The position numbers were made by a program, and so were the translations under genes. Source: Prolixibacteraceae bacterium (lineage in GTDB: Bacteria > Bacteroidota > Bacteroidia > Bacteroidales > Prolixibacteraceae). Taken from it: DNA of 64,000 bases. The notes under the pieces are model-generated. The model was not told the origin of the DNA. It saw nothing but the letters and a program-made list of their open reading frames with translations, and ran no database searches. Numbering within the stretch: the first letter of the stretch is position 1; the number at the start of each line of letters is the position of its first letter. Where the stretch lies: contig CP081303.1 in NCBI GenBank assembly GCA_019720755.1, forward strand, positions 1,612,001 to 1,676,000, in the 5' to 3' direction. Below, one piece after another: positions 54,869 to 63,772 of the stretch.

Positions 54869-55510
54869 TTATAGGTTGACCAATGCATGTACAGAATCAG
54901 AAACTTGTAGTTTACCTTCTACATTAATATGATGATAGAAACAATAAACGTGGACAGTACCACTGATTCCCAATTCATCGCTATTGATAGTTGTATTTTC
55001 TGCGACAAGTAGGTCAAAATCATAACGAGGTAATATCTCGCCATTTTCAGAGATAAATAATAAATTCAACATTGGATCGTGAGTTCCTCTTTCAAAGCTA
55101 TCATATTTCCAGTCAAAGCTAAGACTATTATCAGAAGATTTTGTTACAGAAAAATTACGAACAGGAGGTCTTGATCCATTGGCGATGATCAATTTACTGT
55201 AATCGATTTTAATTTCGTCTTTTTGTGCATCGTAAGAGAAGTGTTTGAAGTTCTCTTTGATTGCAACATTGTGCGCAGTTTGATGAATGGCTACTTCTTG
55301 AAAACCAATTTTGACCATGTCATGAATGCTCGAGAAGAATTTTACTGCAGCCCCAAATTTTTTGCGTTGTGCAACTTGAGATTTGGTGGATGATTTTTTG
55401 CGCATTTTTGGCTTAGATCGGATGACATCAATCCCTTTCCATGTTGAACCAACAACAGATCCTACAGTACCAGAGAATCCTCCTAGAATACCTTTAGAAA
55501 TTTTACCCAT
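54869..55510 (-). CDS. DUF6266 family protein
   Basis: The 213-residue product starts MGKISKGILGGFSGTVGSVV and GSTWKGIDVIRSKPKMRKKS, the hallmark N-terminus of DUF6266, a family seen in Bacteroidota. The C-terminal half has beta-rich segments (SLSFDWKYDSFERGTHDPML) like a fibronectin-like fold. Function is unknown. Confidence 0.8.
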   Translation of the reverse strand: MGKISKGILGGFSGTVGSVVGSTWKGIDVIRSKPKMRKKSSTKSQVAQRKKFGAAVKFFSSIHDMVKIGFQEVAIHQTAHNVAIKENFKHFSYDAQKDEIKIDYSKLIIANGSRPPVRNFSVTKSSDNSLSFDWKYDSFERGTHDPMLNLLFISENGEILPRYDFDLLVAENTTINSDELGISGTVHVYCFYHHINVEGKLQVSDSVHALVNL

Positions 55511-55682
55511 GATGAAAAGTTTTAGGTTAATAAACGTTTGTCATGTGCAACTTTATATATATTATATAGCAATCGCAAGTGTTTTATAATTAGTGCGTTG
55601 TTTTGCTTCGGGATGCGCTGTTTTGCATTTTGATATGGCTGTGTTATTCGTTAAATATGACGTTGTAACAAAACTGGTGGCT

Positions 55683-56060
55683 ATGAAAGATTTATTGATT
55701 TTTGTGGTGTGTGTATTTGCTAGTTTGACTGGATTGAGCTCTTTTAATGGTGTGGAATCTCCTGTTTCCTCAACGAAAGATGTAGCGATTTCGGTTTCAA
55801 GGAAGGATGATGTGGAGGTGGTGAAGGAGACTTTAGATGAAACGAAGTTGCGGTTGTTGACTCAGGAGCAGAAGTTGATGTTTCTGGAGGATCGTTTTTT
55901 TGAGCGTCTGGATGGTGCTGAGGCAAGGATAAATGCTGAGATTCGAGGACAACAGAAGCAACTGGATAGTTTGCGTGGGTTGATGCATATGGTGCTCTCT
56001 TTTTTGATTGGGTTGAGTGGGTTTCTGATTTATGAGAAGAGAGGTGAAAAGAAGGAGTGA
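55683..56060 (+). CDS. Small protein with signal-like start, coiled coil and C-terminal membrane helix
   Basis: From ATG 55683 the product is 125 residues: a hydrophobic start (LLIFVVCVFASLTGLSSFNG), a charged helix likely to be a coiled coil (ETLDETKLRLLTQEQKLMFL to QQKQLDSLRG), and a membrane segment (MVLSFLIGLSGFLIYE) with a basic tail. A longer in-frame version from 55593 is less likely because it would bury the signal. No family is recognised. Confidence 0.5.
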   Translation: MKDLLIFVVCVFASLTGLSSFNGVESPVSSTKDVAISVSRKDDVEVVKETLDETKLRLLTQEQKLMFLEDRFFERLDGAEARINAEIRGQQKQLDSLRGLMHMVLSFLIGLSGFLIYEKRGEKKE

Positions 56061-56094
56061 TCCTTCTTTTTTTTTGATTATTGGTAAAAATAGA

Positions 56095-56460
56095 TGTGTT
56101 GTGGTGAACTGTTGAGTGTGTGATGTTTTGTGTATTTGGGGTTGAGGGGGTTTGATGTTTTGTGTGTTTGCCAATGGGATTTACTCGCGTTGTTTTGGGG
56201 ATTGCGAAAAGGTTTTTGTTGCGAACTGGAGGCGATGAGGAGCTTTTTTGAGGGTGCGAGGTACGTAGCAAACGATAAAGGAGGGACGACTGTAAAAGCG
56301 GAACAGCCGAAAGAAGCACGGAAATGCCGTTTGAGGAGACCGAATAAAAAAGATATTCCTTCTGGATGATTAGCGTAGCGATGATTCCAGAAGGATTTTC
56401 TTTTCGGTTCTCCGATGGAGCAATCCCTTAAACAACTCCTTTGAAAGGGCGGGCGGGGCA
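56095..56460. repeat. Hairpin-rich ~360-bp repeat, copy 1
   Basis: The stretch from GTGTTTGCCAATGGGATTTA through GGGCGGGCGGGGCAAATTGTT recurs at 56840-57160, about 696 bp downstream, with few changes. It contains CCTTCTGGA/TCCAGAAGG, a 9-bp inverted repeat around GTAGCGATGAT (about 56357-56395). Open frames on both strands are shared by both copies but have no protein-like features. It is non-coding by my reading. Confidence 0.8.
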
Positions 56461-56480
56461 AATTGTTTATGCTCTTTTTT

Positions 56481-56545
56481 TGTCTCTATACCTAAAGCCG
56501 TTGAGCGAAGCTCATAAGGCATGGGAGGTATAGAGACATTTTTGT
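56481..56545 (+). terminator. Long hairpin with 13-bp perfect stem
   Basis: TGTCTCTATACCT (56481-56493) and AGGTATAGAGACA (56526-56538) are perfectly complementary and followed by TTTTTGTTTT. The loop carries a second small palindrome (TTGAGCGAAGCTCA). It could be an intrinsic terminator, or part of a small mobile or RNA element, since no gene directly precedes it. Confidence 0.6.
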
Positions 56546-56839
56546 TTTATACGTTGTCGTTTGATTGCTATTAAGGTATGGTTTGTTTTCTGGTGGTTTT
56601 ACTATTGAGGTAAAGATTGTTTTTGTTTTCTGGTGTTTGATCTGTTATATGGTGGTTTTGCTATTGAGGGATGGTTTGTATTAGGATGATGTTGGCTGTA
56701 TGGAGATGGGGATGTTTGTTCTTTTTTGAATGGATGAAGTGTATTCGGTTGGATGTGTTTTTCTCTGCTGAGGTGAGAATGTGTGATTTGAATCTTGAGG
56801 TATTGGATTTTTGGTTGAGGGGGGTTGATGTTTTGGGTT

Positions 56840-57300
56840 GAGGGGTTGTGATGTTTTGTGTGTTTGCCAATGGGATTTACTCGCGTTGTTTTGGGGATTG
56901 CGATTAGGCTTTTGTTGCGATACTGGAGGCGGTGAGGAGCTTTTTGAGGATGCGAGGTACGAAGCAAACGATAAAGGAGGTACGACTGTAAAAGCGGAAC
57001 AGCTGAAAGGAGCACGGAAATGCCGTTTGAGGAGACCGAATAAAAAAGATATTCCTTCTGGATGATTTCGCGTAGCGATGATTCCAGAAGGATTTTCTTT
57101 TCGGTTCTCCGATGGAGCAATCTCTAAAACAACACCTTTGAAAGGGCGGGCGGGGCAAATTGTTGTGTGTTGTTTTCTGGGGCGATGGCTTTGAAGTGGC
57201 GAAGCCACAAGAAAGAAGGCCCAGGGAGCTGAACGAATGCTGAAGAAGCGAAGCTTAAAGGCATGGAGTTTCAGGGACAGATAATTGGGTGGGTGGGGCC
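56840..57300. repeat. Hairpin-rich repeat, copy 2, plus GC-richer tail
   Basis: Copy 2 of the repeat at 56095-56460 runs to about 57160. It is followed by DNA with further small palindromes (GTGGCGAAGCCAC near 57195, GAAGCGAAGCTT near 57245) and a GGGTGGGTGGGGC run that echoes the GGGCGGGCGGGGC end of both copies. No gene is visible from 56061 to 57430. Confidence 0.75.
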
Positions 57301-57302
57301 AA

Positions 57303-57383
57303 CTCGCCTATTTTCTATGAAGCATTATCGGAGGGATATTCTCTGGAGGGGGTGTAAAAATAGATGGTTATCGATCTTAGATC
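57303..57383 (-). repeat. Diverged inverted copy of the 89-bp cassette repeat
   Basis: On the minus strand this stretch aligns with the repeats at 60033 and 63026: CCTATTTTCTATG, GCATTATC, GGATATTCT, GGAGGGGGT and AAATAGATGGTTATC correspond to parts of their reverse complement in the same order, with several gaps. It lies just left of the IS21 element. Confidence 0.6.
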
Positions 57384-57496
57384 TCTGAGATATTTATACA
57401 TAGCGTTGTTATATGTAAGAGGTAACTTTACTTCATCAAATTTTCGTAAAAGCTATTCACCAGTTGTATATAAATAAAAAAGCCTCGATCTTTTAG

Positions 57497-59092
57497 GTGT
57501 CCAAACCAAAAATCGAGGCAATGAATAGAAAACAAAAATTCTCTATGTGGTACAAAGTTAAAGAAATGCATGAATCTGGCTTTAACAAAAGTCAAATAAG
57601 TGCGAAATTAGGTATTGATCGCGCTACTGTTCGCAAATATATCAATACAAAAGAGGACGAATTCATTCGAAGCTTAACGAGCATCTGTCAGATGCCTAAA
57701 AAGTTAGCACCGTATCAAATGTTCACCAAAAATTTATTGGTTGAGTATCCATTTCTCTCTGCCGCACAAATTGAAGATCGACTTAAAGAAAATTTTAAAG
57801 ACTTGCCTCAAGTTTGTAGTAAGACGGTGTATAATTTTGTGATGTCAACTCGCAAACGATATGACATTCCTAAGGTCTCTGCCTATTCGATACGGCAGTA
57901 TGAGAAAATCGTCGAAGTGAAATATGGTTCTGAGGCGCAGGTTGATTTTGGTGAATGCTATCTTTATAAAGAAGATGGATGCAGAGTTAAGGTCTATTTT
58001 TTTGCCATGGTTCTTTCTCGATCTCGATATAAATATGTCTATTGTCAAAGTCGTCCCTTTACTAGCGAAACTGCTAACTATGCTCATGAACTTGCATTTT
58101 CATATTTCGAGGGAATACCAAAACGTATTGTATATGATCAAGATAGTGTTTTTATTCATGATGAAAATCTAGGAGATTTTAAACTAACACAGGGGTTTAG
58201 ACAACTTTGTGATAAGTATAAATTTGAGACTCACTTTTGTCGAAAGGCTGATCCTGAATCTAAGGGTAAAATAGAAAATGTAGTTAAGTATGTGAAATAC
58301 AATTTTCTAAAAGGTCGAAAATTTATTGATAATGAATCTTTACAGACAGCATGTTTGGCTTGGTTGCGTCGTACTGGAAACCAAAAGAGACACAGTACGA
58401 CTCACAAAATACCTTCAGAAGAGTGGATGATAGAAAAAGATCATTTACTTCCTTTTAATGGGGATATTGAAACACCTAAAGATAAATTACCTACACTTAA
58501 TGTGTTAAAAGACAATACAATCAGATATAAAGGGAATACATATAGCGTACCTTTCGAAACGTATCAAGGAGTTGATACGAAAGTGATTGTATCACAACAA
58601 GACAATGAATTGCTTATTCTGAATAGCGATCAAACGCTATTAGCAAAACACTTAGTTCCATCTAGTAGAGGGAATTATGTGAAAAATAACGATCACTCGA
58701 GGCCAAAATCTAAAACAAAAGAAAAACTGCATAATACTATCTTGGATAAACTGGGACATACTGACTCTGTGAAACTTTATTTAGAAACTTTAGAGAATGA
58801 TAAGTCAAGATATTATTATGATAGTCTAAGACTTTTAGACAGGAAAATCACAGATGATAATATTCGTTTTGCAGAGCAAACCATAAATTGGTGTTCAGAA
58901 AACAACATCCTGAATGCAAATGACTTCATACAGATACTTAACTATTATAAGAGTCGGGATGAAGCAATGAAGATCAGTCAAAAAGTTGTTCTTCCTAAAG
59001 TTGAAATGAGTGGTGGTAAAAAGATCAATAATCGTGATGTACAACCTTCAAGAAGTAGTATTGAAACATATGAAAGATTAATAAACCTATGA
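57497..59092 (+). CDS. istA: IS21 transposase IstA
   Basis: The 531-residue DDE transposase has an N-terminal helix-turn-helix (SQISAKLGIDRATVRKYI) and catalytic acids in AQVDFGECYL, VYDQDSVFI and ADPESKGKIENVVKYV. A C-terminal beta domain follows (TIRYKGNTYSVPFETYQGVD). The frame begins with GTG 57497; an ATG at 57521 is an alternative. It works with IstB in cut-and-paste transposition. Confidence 0.93.
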   Translation: MSKPKIEAMNRKQKFSMWYKVKEMHESGFNKSQISAKLGIDRATVRKYINTKEDEFIRSLTSICQMPKKLAPYQMFTKNLLVEYPFLSAAQIEDRLKENFKDLPQVCSKTVYNFVMSTRKRYDIPKVSAYSIRQYEKIVEVKYGSEAQVDFGECYLYKEDGCRVKVYFFAMVLSRSRYKYVYCQSRPFTSETANYAHELAFSYFEGIPKRIVYDQDSVFIHDENLGDFKLTQGFRQLCDKYKFETHFCRKADPESKGKIENVVKYVKYNFLKGRKFIDNESLQTACLAWLRRTGNQKRHSTTHKIPSEEWMIEKDHLLPFNGDIETPKDKLPTLNVLKDNTIRYKGNTYSVPFETYQGVDTKVIVSQQDNELLILNSDQTLLAKHLVPSSRGNYVKNNDHSRPKSKTKEKLHNTILDKLGHTDSVKLYLETLENDKSRYYYDSLRLLDRKITDDNIRFAEQTINWCSENNILNANDFIQILNYYKSRDEAMKISQKVVLPKVEMSGGKKINNRDVQPSRSSIETYERLINL

Positions 59093-59844
59093 ACCAGATT
59101 GAAAAAATAAAGCTACATGCTGATGCTCTAAGACTCACCCAGACCCGTAATAACCCAGAAGGGATTATACATGAAGCACAAATAAATAAGCCAACCTATA
59201 TGGAGTTCTTATTATCTGTTTTTGAATGTGAAATTAAGCATCGAGAGAAGAAAAATATTGAACGACGAATAGCCTTAGCTAACCTTCCCAAAGATCATGA
59301 TCTTGATAAATATGATTTTAATGCTTCAAATGGTATAACACCATCTCATCTTAAGCAACTGAGGGAGCTGATGTGGATGGAACAGAATTATAACCTAATT
59401 TTAATGGGACCATCAGGAACTGGAAAAACTTTTATCGCAGCAGGATTGATCTACGATGCCGTAAATACAGGATACAAAGCTTATTTTATCACCATGGAGG
59501 AGTTAATAAAGACATTGAAAATGAAAGAAATGATCTCTTCTGCTCTTGCAAAATACAACCGACTATTAAAGGCAAATATTATTGCCATTGATGATATTAT
59601 GCTTTTTCCAATCAAGAAAGAAGATGCAGTTTCATTTTTTAATTTAATAAACCATCTTCATGAACAAACATCGGTTATTATAACTACCAATAAATCTCCT
59701 AAAGAATGGGCTGAAACACTCGAGGATGAAGTGTTGGCTACAGCATTACTTGACCGTTTACTATATCGTTGTGAAGTAGTAAAAATGAAAGGGCAAAGCT
59801 TTAGAATGGAAAATAGAAGGACCATTTTTGAACCTGTTCGATAA
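59089..59844 (+). CDS. istB: IS21 ATPase IstB
   Basis: The 251-residue AAA+ helper has Walker A GPSGTGKTF (about 103-111), Walker B IIAIDDIMLFP, and sensor 1 SVIITTNKSP, as in DnaC-like IstB proteins. It selects targets and activates IstA. It overlaps istA by 4 bases. Confidence 0.93.
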   Translation: MNQIEKIKLHADALRLTQTRNNPEGIIHEAQINKPTYMEFLLSVFECEIKHREKKNIERRIALANLPKDHDLDKYDFNASNGITPSHLKQLRELMWMEQNYNLILMGPSGTGKTFIAAGLIYDAVNTGYKAYFITMEELIKTLKMKEMISSALAKYNRLLKANIIAIDDIMLFPIKKEDAVSFFNLINHLHEQTSVIITTNKSPKEWAETLEDEVLATALLDRLLYRCEVVKMKGQSFRMENRRTIFEPVR

Positions 59845-60032
59845 TCATCCCTATACTGTATTTATATGGCAGATCCTCATTATGGATCAGGGAAACTTTT
59901 GGTTGTAATAGTGGTGATTTACTTTTACGAAAAAATGATGATTATTAATTTGCTATTTACAGTTATATGACCTTTTCCGAGAAAACGAAGGAAAATGTTA
60001 TATAACGCCACGCTATGTTGAATAATTATGGA

Positions 60033-60121
60033 GATCTATGTGGAGAGATACCCTTCTATTTATCCCCCTCCTGGGAAAGAATATTCCGGAGATTATGCGA
60101 AATGGAAAATAGACCCGAGGG
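60033..60121 (+). repeat. 89-bp direct repeat, left copy of defence cassette
   Basis: It starts GATCTATGTGGAGAGATA and ends CCCGAGGG, and matches 63026-63114 with only about 3-4 mismatches over 89 bp. The centre is an imperfect palindrome (CTCC-T-GGGAA ... TTCC-GGAG). The two copies bracket two genes. The gap from the IS21 end to here, and from here to 60206, shows no gene. Confidence 0.9.
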
Positions 60122-60206
60122 CTCTATAAAAAGGAGAATAAAACATAAATTATTATAATGTTATTTACTTTGTACTAAAGTGTACAGATTATAATATTAT
60201 AAAAAC

Positions 60207-61319
60207 ATGAATGAATTATTATTATTTATTTGGATATTAATGCAGCTTGCATATTTTGAATATCTACTTGAAAAAAGTTTAGACGATAAGAAACATCTCA
60301 AAGTTTGTATCCTTAGTGATATTTTGAATGTTATTACTATCACAGTAACAATATCATTAAAATTAGTGCTATTTTCTTATATTCAGGTAATTGTATATAT
60401 ATTGATAAGGTTTTACATTCATAAACTTTACAAGTCAAAGGTATATGTCGATTTTTGCTTAATACCTATAGTATCACTTTTAGCTATTAAATATTTGTCG
60501 TTATGTAATACAGTTGACTTAAGTTGTGCATTCAGCAAAATAATATTTAAGATTAAAATTGGGACAATGAGTGAAACAACAGATTGGGATGTGATAACTG
60601 CATGTGTTGGTTGGGTAACCTTTTGGGCATTCTGGGCGCAATTGAAAGCAAATGAATTGGCAAGTGATGATGCAAAAAGATCCGGCATTCAAGATACCTT
60701 TAATAGCATGATGGAGACCTATAATCGAAATTTGCTAAATCTAAGGTTTAATGATAATATAGGATTAGATGCAATAGATAATTACGTTTTAATAATCAAT
60801 GATTTAATAAAAGTTGATAGTATATCTACAAAGGATTTTTATTTAGCATATTCTTATTTCTACTTTATTCGAAAAAAAAATGATATAAATAGATTAAAAA
60901 AAACATTCTTAAATGGATATCCTGTTTCAGGGATAGAGAATTATGAAATGTCTTTGGAAATTAATCGATCAAATCATTCTGCATTATCTACATATTATTA
61001 TCAGTTGTATCGAATAGTAAAATATATCGTTGTTGACAATAAAGATTTTTTAGATGAAGAAGAAAAGAAAAAGTACATAGGGATTTTGAGAGCACAAATG
61101 AGTCCTAATGAACAACTTTTGTTATTCTATAATTGGTTAGCCGGAGATCAGATGAATAAAATAGGTAATGGACTTGATAAACAATTTGGCTATTCATGGG
61201 AAAATATTGAAAAGAAGAATTACTTTTTTTCTGAGCATAAAGTAATTAAACATTTAAATACACTAGAACTAGAAGATGACCTTATAAAACTTTGTAAAGC
61301 AAAAAACTTTATTTCTTAG
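60207..61319 (+). CDS. Putative AbiC-type phage abortive-infection membrane protein
   Basis: The 370-residue protein has three or four membrane segments in the first ~115 residues and another near 128-143 (DVITACVGWVTFWAFWAQLK). The soluble part has FNSMMETYNRNLLNLRFNDN, SALSTYYYQLYRIVKYIVVD and YIGILRAQMSPNEQLLLFYN, which fit the putative phage abortive-infection family (PF16872, putAbiC). Such proteins are thought to stop infected cells. A shorter form from the Met at 60567 would keep one membrane segment and the whole conserved part. AT content is higher than in the housekeeping genes, suggesting transfer. Confidence 0.7.
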   Translation: MNELLLFIWILMQLAYFEYLLEKSLDDKKHLKVCILSDILNVITITVTISLKLVLFSYIQVIVYILIRFYIHKLYKSKVYVDFCLIPIVSLLAIKYLSLCNTVDLSCAFSKIIFKIKIGTMSETTDWDVITACVGWVTFWAFWAQLKANELASDDAKRSGIQDTFNSMMETYNRNLLNLRFNDNIGLDAIDNYVLIINDLIKVDSISTKDFYLAYSYFYFIRKKNDINRLKKTFLNGYPVSGIENYEMSLEINRSNHSALSTYYYQLYRIVKYIVVDNKDFLDEEEKKKYIGILRAQMSPNEQLLLFYNWLAGDQMNKIGNGLDKQFGYSWENIEKKNYFFSEHKVIKHLNTLELEDDLIKLCKAKNFIS

Positions 61320-61696
61320 TAAATATCGGTGTTGAGTTGGATATTTCAGAAGGTGTATGTTAAGGTGTCAAATATCAAGACAGGACTAGTGTATCGTTTA
61401 CGAATTTAAATATAGGAGTAGAATTATTAAGGTTTGGAAGTGGAAGGGTTGGCATAGAGGTGCTGCATATTCCACTTTTTATTTAAAATAGGGTTGTATC
61501 GAATGTAATACAGAAGGATATTATCTTGAGTAAGGAGCGTGAGTATATTGTGGATATTTCATATATGATTGAGTTTTTGATCGTTTATTATATCAAGAAA
61601 ATGAATTTTTATATTAAGAGTCACTTATCAATAAGAGTTGAAAAATAATTATAAACTACAAAACAAACACTAAGTTTTACATTCAATAGCAAAAAG
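61320..61696. other. Gap between the two cassette genes
   Basis: No gene is visible. It holds the terminator-like hairpin at 61438-61480 and AT-rich DNA that probably carries a promoter for the following gene. Confidence 0.5.
61438..61484 (+). terminator. Terminator-like element after the AbiC-like gene
   Basis: AGTGGAA (61439-61445) pairs with TTCCACT (61470-61476), followed by TTTTATTT. The loop includes GGTTGGCATAGAGGTGCTGC. A related element follows the next gene (62761), so each gene of the cassette has its own version. Confidence 0.65.
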
Positions 61697-62740
61697 ATGG
61701 AGCAGTGTAAATTATGTAATAAGAAAGAGGCAGATAAGAAAGGGTCTCATATGATTCCAGCTTTTCTAATAAATGAAGCCGTAAATGTTTCTGGTCAAAA
61801 AGGAAGAGATTATGAACTTCAATTTGAAATCTCAAATATTAAGGATAGTGAATTTTATTTTGGTCGTGGAGTTCAACCAAAAGATATAGAAGAGGTTGTT
61901 GGCGAAATTACAGATGATATTATAGAAAATAATAACAATAGTAATGTTATAGACAATATTTTCTGTTCAGAATGTGAAAAAAGACTTGGTGAGCTGGAGA
62001 GTCTTTATGCAAGCAAAAGGCCGACATTAGAATTTGAAGGTGTTTATAAAGGAGTTAACTCTCTTAAAGCGCGAGTATTTTGGTTATCTGTAGTTTGGCG
62101 TATGCATTTAACAGGGAAATATCTCAATAATTTTACAGAAGATGTTGCTGAACGTTTTAGGTCTGAAATATACAATTCTCTTTATTCTAAACAATCAGAA
62201 TCAGTGATAGATAACCTATCATACATTTTGCTTTACCCATCTAATTTAGATCGCAATAAAACCGCAATGTTAGTTGCATGTATTGAATTTACACCAGCAA
62301 TGATTTATGATATTTATGTCATAGCAGGGTATATTCTAATTATATCAGTCAATGGGAAATTTGATGATAAAGATATTGAATATAAGCTGCCATTTGATTT
62401 CGAAATAGAATCAGTAATAATTAATAATTTAGACCATGAATATGAAGTGATTAAATCTATAAGCTCATCAAATTATACTGATTATATCAAGCAATGTTTT
62501 CAAAGGTTAGTTAAAGAGAAAATTGAGGCAATGAAAATGAACGGGAATATTATACTAGATATACTGGGAATTCCAAGGGGGTTAGAACGAGATAATTTTT
62601 TAGATGACACGATTGCTAAATTAGTAATTACAGAAAGATCGGCATTATTAAAAGAACATGAAGTATTCGCACAAAATTTATCGAAAGCAATTCTTGATGA
62701 TTATCAATATTCGATTTATGCTAAAAAAAAAATACAGTGA
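61697..62740 (+). CDS. HNH-like zinc-binding protein, putative defence nuclease
   Basis: The 347-residue protein starts MEQCKLCNKKEADKKGSHMI: C4-x2-C7 followed by SHMIP at 17-21. A second pair, FCSECEKRLGELES, has C90 and C93. CxxC - SHxIP - CxxCE is the arrangement of HNH endonuclease-like zinc fingers seen in defence proteins, with His18 as the likely metal-site or catalytic residue. The remaining ~240 residues are helical with no motif I recognise. It shares a cassette with the AbiC-like gene. Nuclease activity is inferred; the fold could also be purely structural. Confidence 0.6.
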   Translation: MEQCKLCNKKEADKKGSHMIPAFLINEAVNVSGQKGRDYELQFEISNIKDSEFYFGRGVQPKDIEEVVGEITDDIIENNNNSNVIDNIFCSECEKRLGELESLYASKRPTLEFEGVYKGVNSLKARVFWLSVVWRMHLTGKYLNNFTEDVAERFRSEIYNSLYSKQSESVIDNLSYILLYPSNLDRNKTAMLVACIEFTPAMIYDIYVIAGYILIISVNGKFDDKDIEYKLPFDFEIESVIINNLDHEYEVIKSISSSNYTDYIKQCFQRLVKEKIEAMKMNGNIILDILGIPRGLERDNFLDDTIAKLVITERSALLKEHEVFAQNLSKAILDDYQYSIYAKKKIQ

Positions 62741-62760
62741 AAGCAGGAGTTGAGAATTGA

Positions 62761-62808
62761 AAGTGGAAAAATTGGCAATGAGGTTTTGCATCTTCCACCT
62801 TTTATTTG
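62761..62808 (+). terminator. Terminator-like element after the HNH-like gene
   Basis: GTGGAA pairs with TTCCAC and is followed by CTTTTATTT. The ~45-bp stretch (AGTGGAAAAATTGGCAATGA, TTTTGCATCTTCCACCTTTT) is clearly related to the one at 61438. Confidence 0.65.
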
Positions 62809-63025
62809 AATGGATGTTTGGTTTGACTTTTGATTCAAAATATAGATCTATGCTGGGCATTTTCATAAAGTGAATCAATGGCTGAAACTATCCACTTTTT
62901 ATGCATTAATACCTAGCTAGAGCTGTCCAATATCTCATTTCAAAATGGTTTTATCCATCAGAATCTAAGAATTAATAGAAAAGTGAAAAAAAGAAGTCAT
63001 ATTTTCTTTTAAAACAAGCCTAGTT

Positions 63026-63114
63026 GATCTATGTGGAGAGATAACCTTCTATTTATCCCCCTCCTGGGAAAGAATATTCCGGAGATTATGCGAAATAGAA
63101 AATAGTCCCGAGGG
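63026..63114 (+). repeat. 89-bp direct repeat, right copy of defence cassette
   Basis: Near-identical partner of 60033-60121, same orientation, with differences at about four positions (for example ATAACC for ATACCC, and AATAGTCCC for AATAGACCC). Together they bound a ~3.1 kb unit with two genes. Confidence 0.9.
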
Positions 63115-63772
63115 AATTAATGATTTATTTAGATTGAACGTAGAGAGGTCTCAAGTTATTAGTCGTGATTATTTTTCAAACGTTGTTTGCCAAGCTTTAC
63201 TGTCTAAGCAATAGTTTTATACGTTTTGATACTGCTAATAGAATAGCAAACTGATATATTTAGTATTTTAGGTGTACTATTAGCTGAATGCTTTAGGTGA
63301 AGAGGTGAACTATTTCGACTCTCAAATATTATGGTTTATATTAAACTTATTTACTTTTGAGTATCTAATTTTAGAATGATCATTGACCGATAGCGGAGTT
63401 GAGTTTTTTGCGAGATGTAGTATAAGTTTTAGTGTTGACGTAGGTTTATTGGGGCTAATGTTCCTTGCTTTTGAAAGGCAGTCATTTGAAGGACGAAATG
63501 ACGTCGTTGATACGAAGTGTGAGCTTATGAAGGTGGCTGAGGTCTTAATTGGAAAAAGACCTCTCCCCCCCCTTAAGGATCATTGATTTTTAAAAGCAAA
63601 TCCTACTGGATGGCAGGTTGAGGTATTTGTGCTCATGAATCTTTGATTTTCGTATCTTAATAACTTTAAAAAGATGCTCTACAGACTTCAGTTGATGCTC
63701 TGATAAAAGTTGTAATACCAGTGGATATGATCTATGTTTCCTTTCCAATTATGTTTATTCCATCACATTATG
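63115..63772. other. Gene-free stretch before the partial gene
   Basis: AT-rich DNA without a convincing gene. A 67-codon frame at 63383-63586 starts with TTG, has no ribosome binding site and no recognisable features, so I leave it out. A C-run (CCCCCCCC) lies near 63568. Confidence 0.5.

Larger units (their letters stand above)
57427..59947 (+). mobile_element. IS21-family insertion sequence
   Basis: istA and istB overlap by 4 bases. Inverted terminal segments are seen: TTTTCGTAAAAGCTATTCACC (57441-57461) and, opposite, GGTGATTTACTTTTACGAAAA (59912-59932), with TCATCA/TGATGA outside them. Both genes are open, so the element may be active. Exact ends and a target-site duplication could not be fixed. 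An 8-bp inverted repeat, GCCTCGAT (57482-57489) / ATCGAGGC (57511-57518), spans the istA start and may fold over it, limiting expression from outside transcription. Confidence 0.85.

Noticed and set aside
55744-57208. Several minus-strand frames of 110-190 codons rich in Pro, Ser, Thr and His
   Set aside because: Composition is that of GT-rich DNA read backward. They are shared between the two repeat copies only because the DNA is repeated, and one overlaps a better + strand gene.
63383-63586. 67-codon + strand frame near the window end
   Set aside because: TTG start, no ribosome binding site, no family resemblance.
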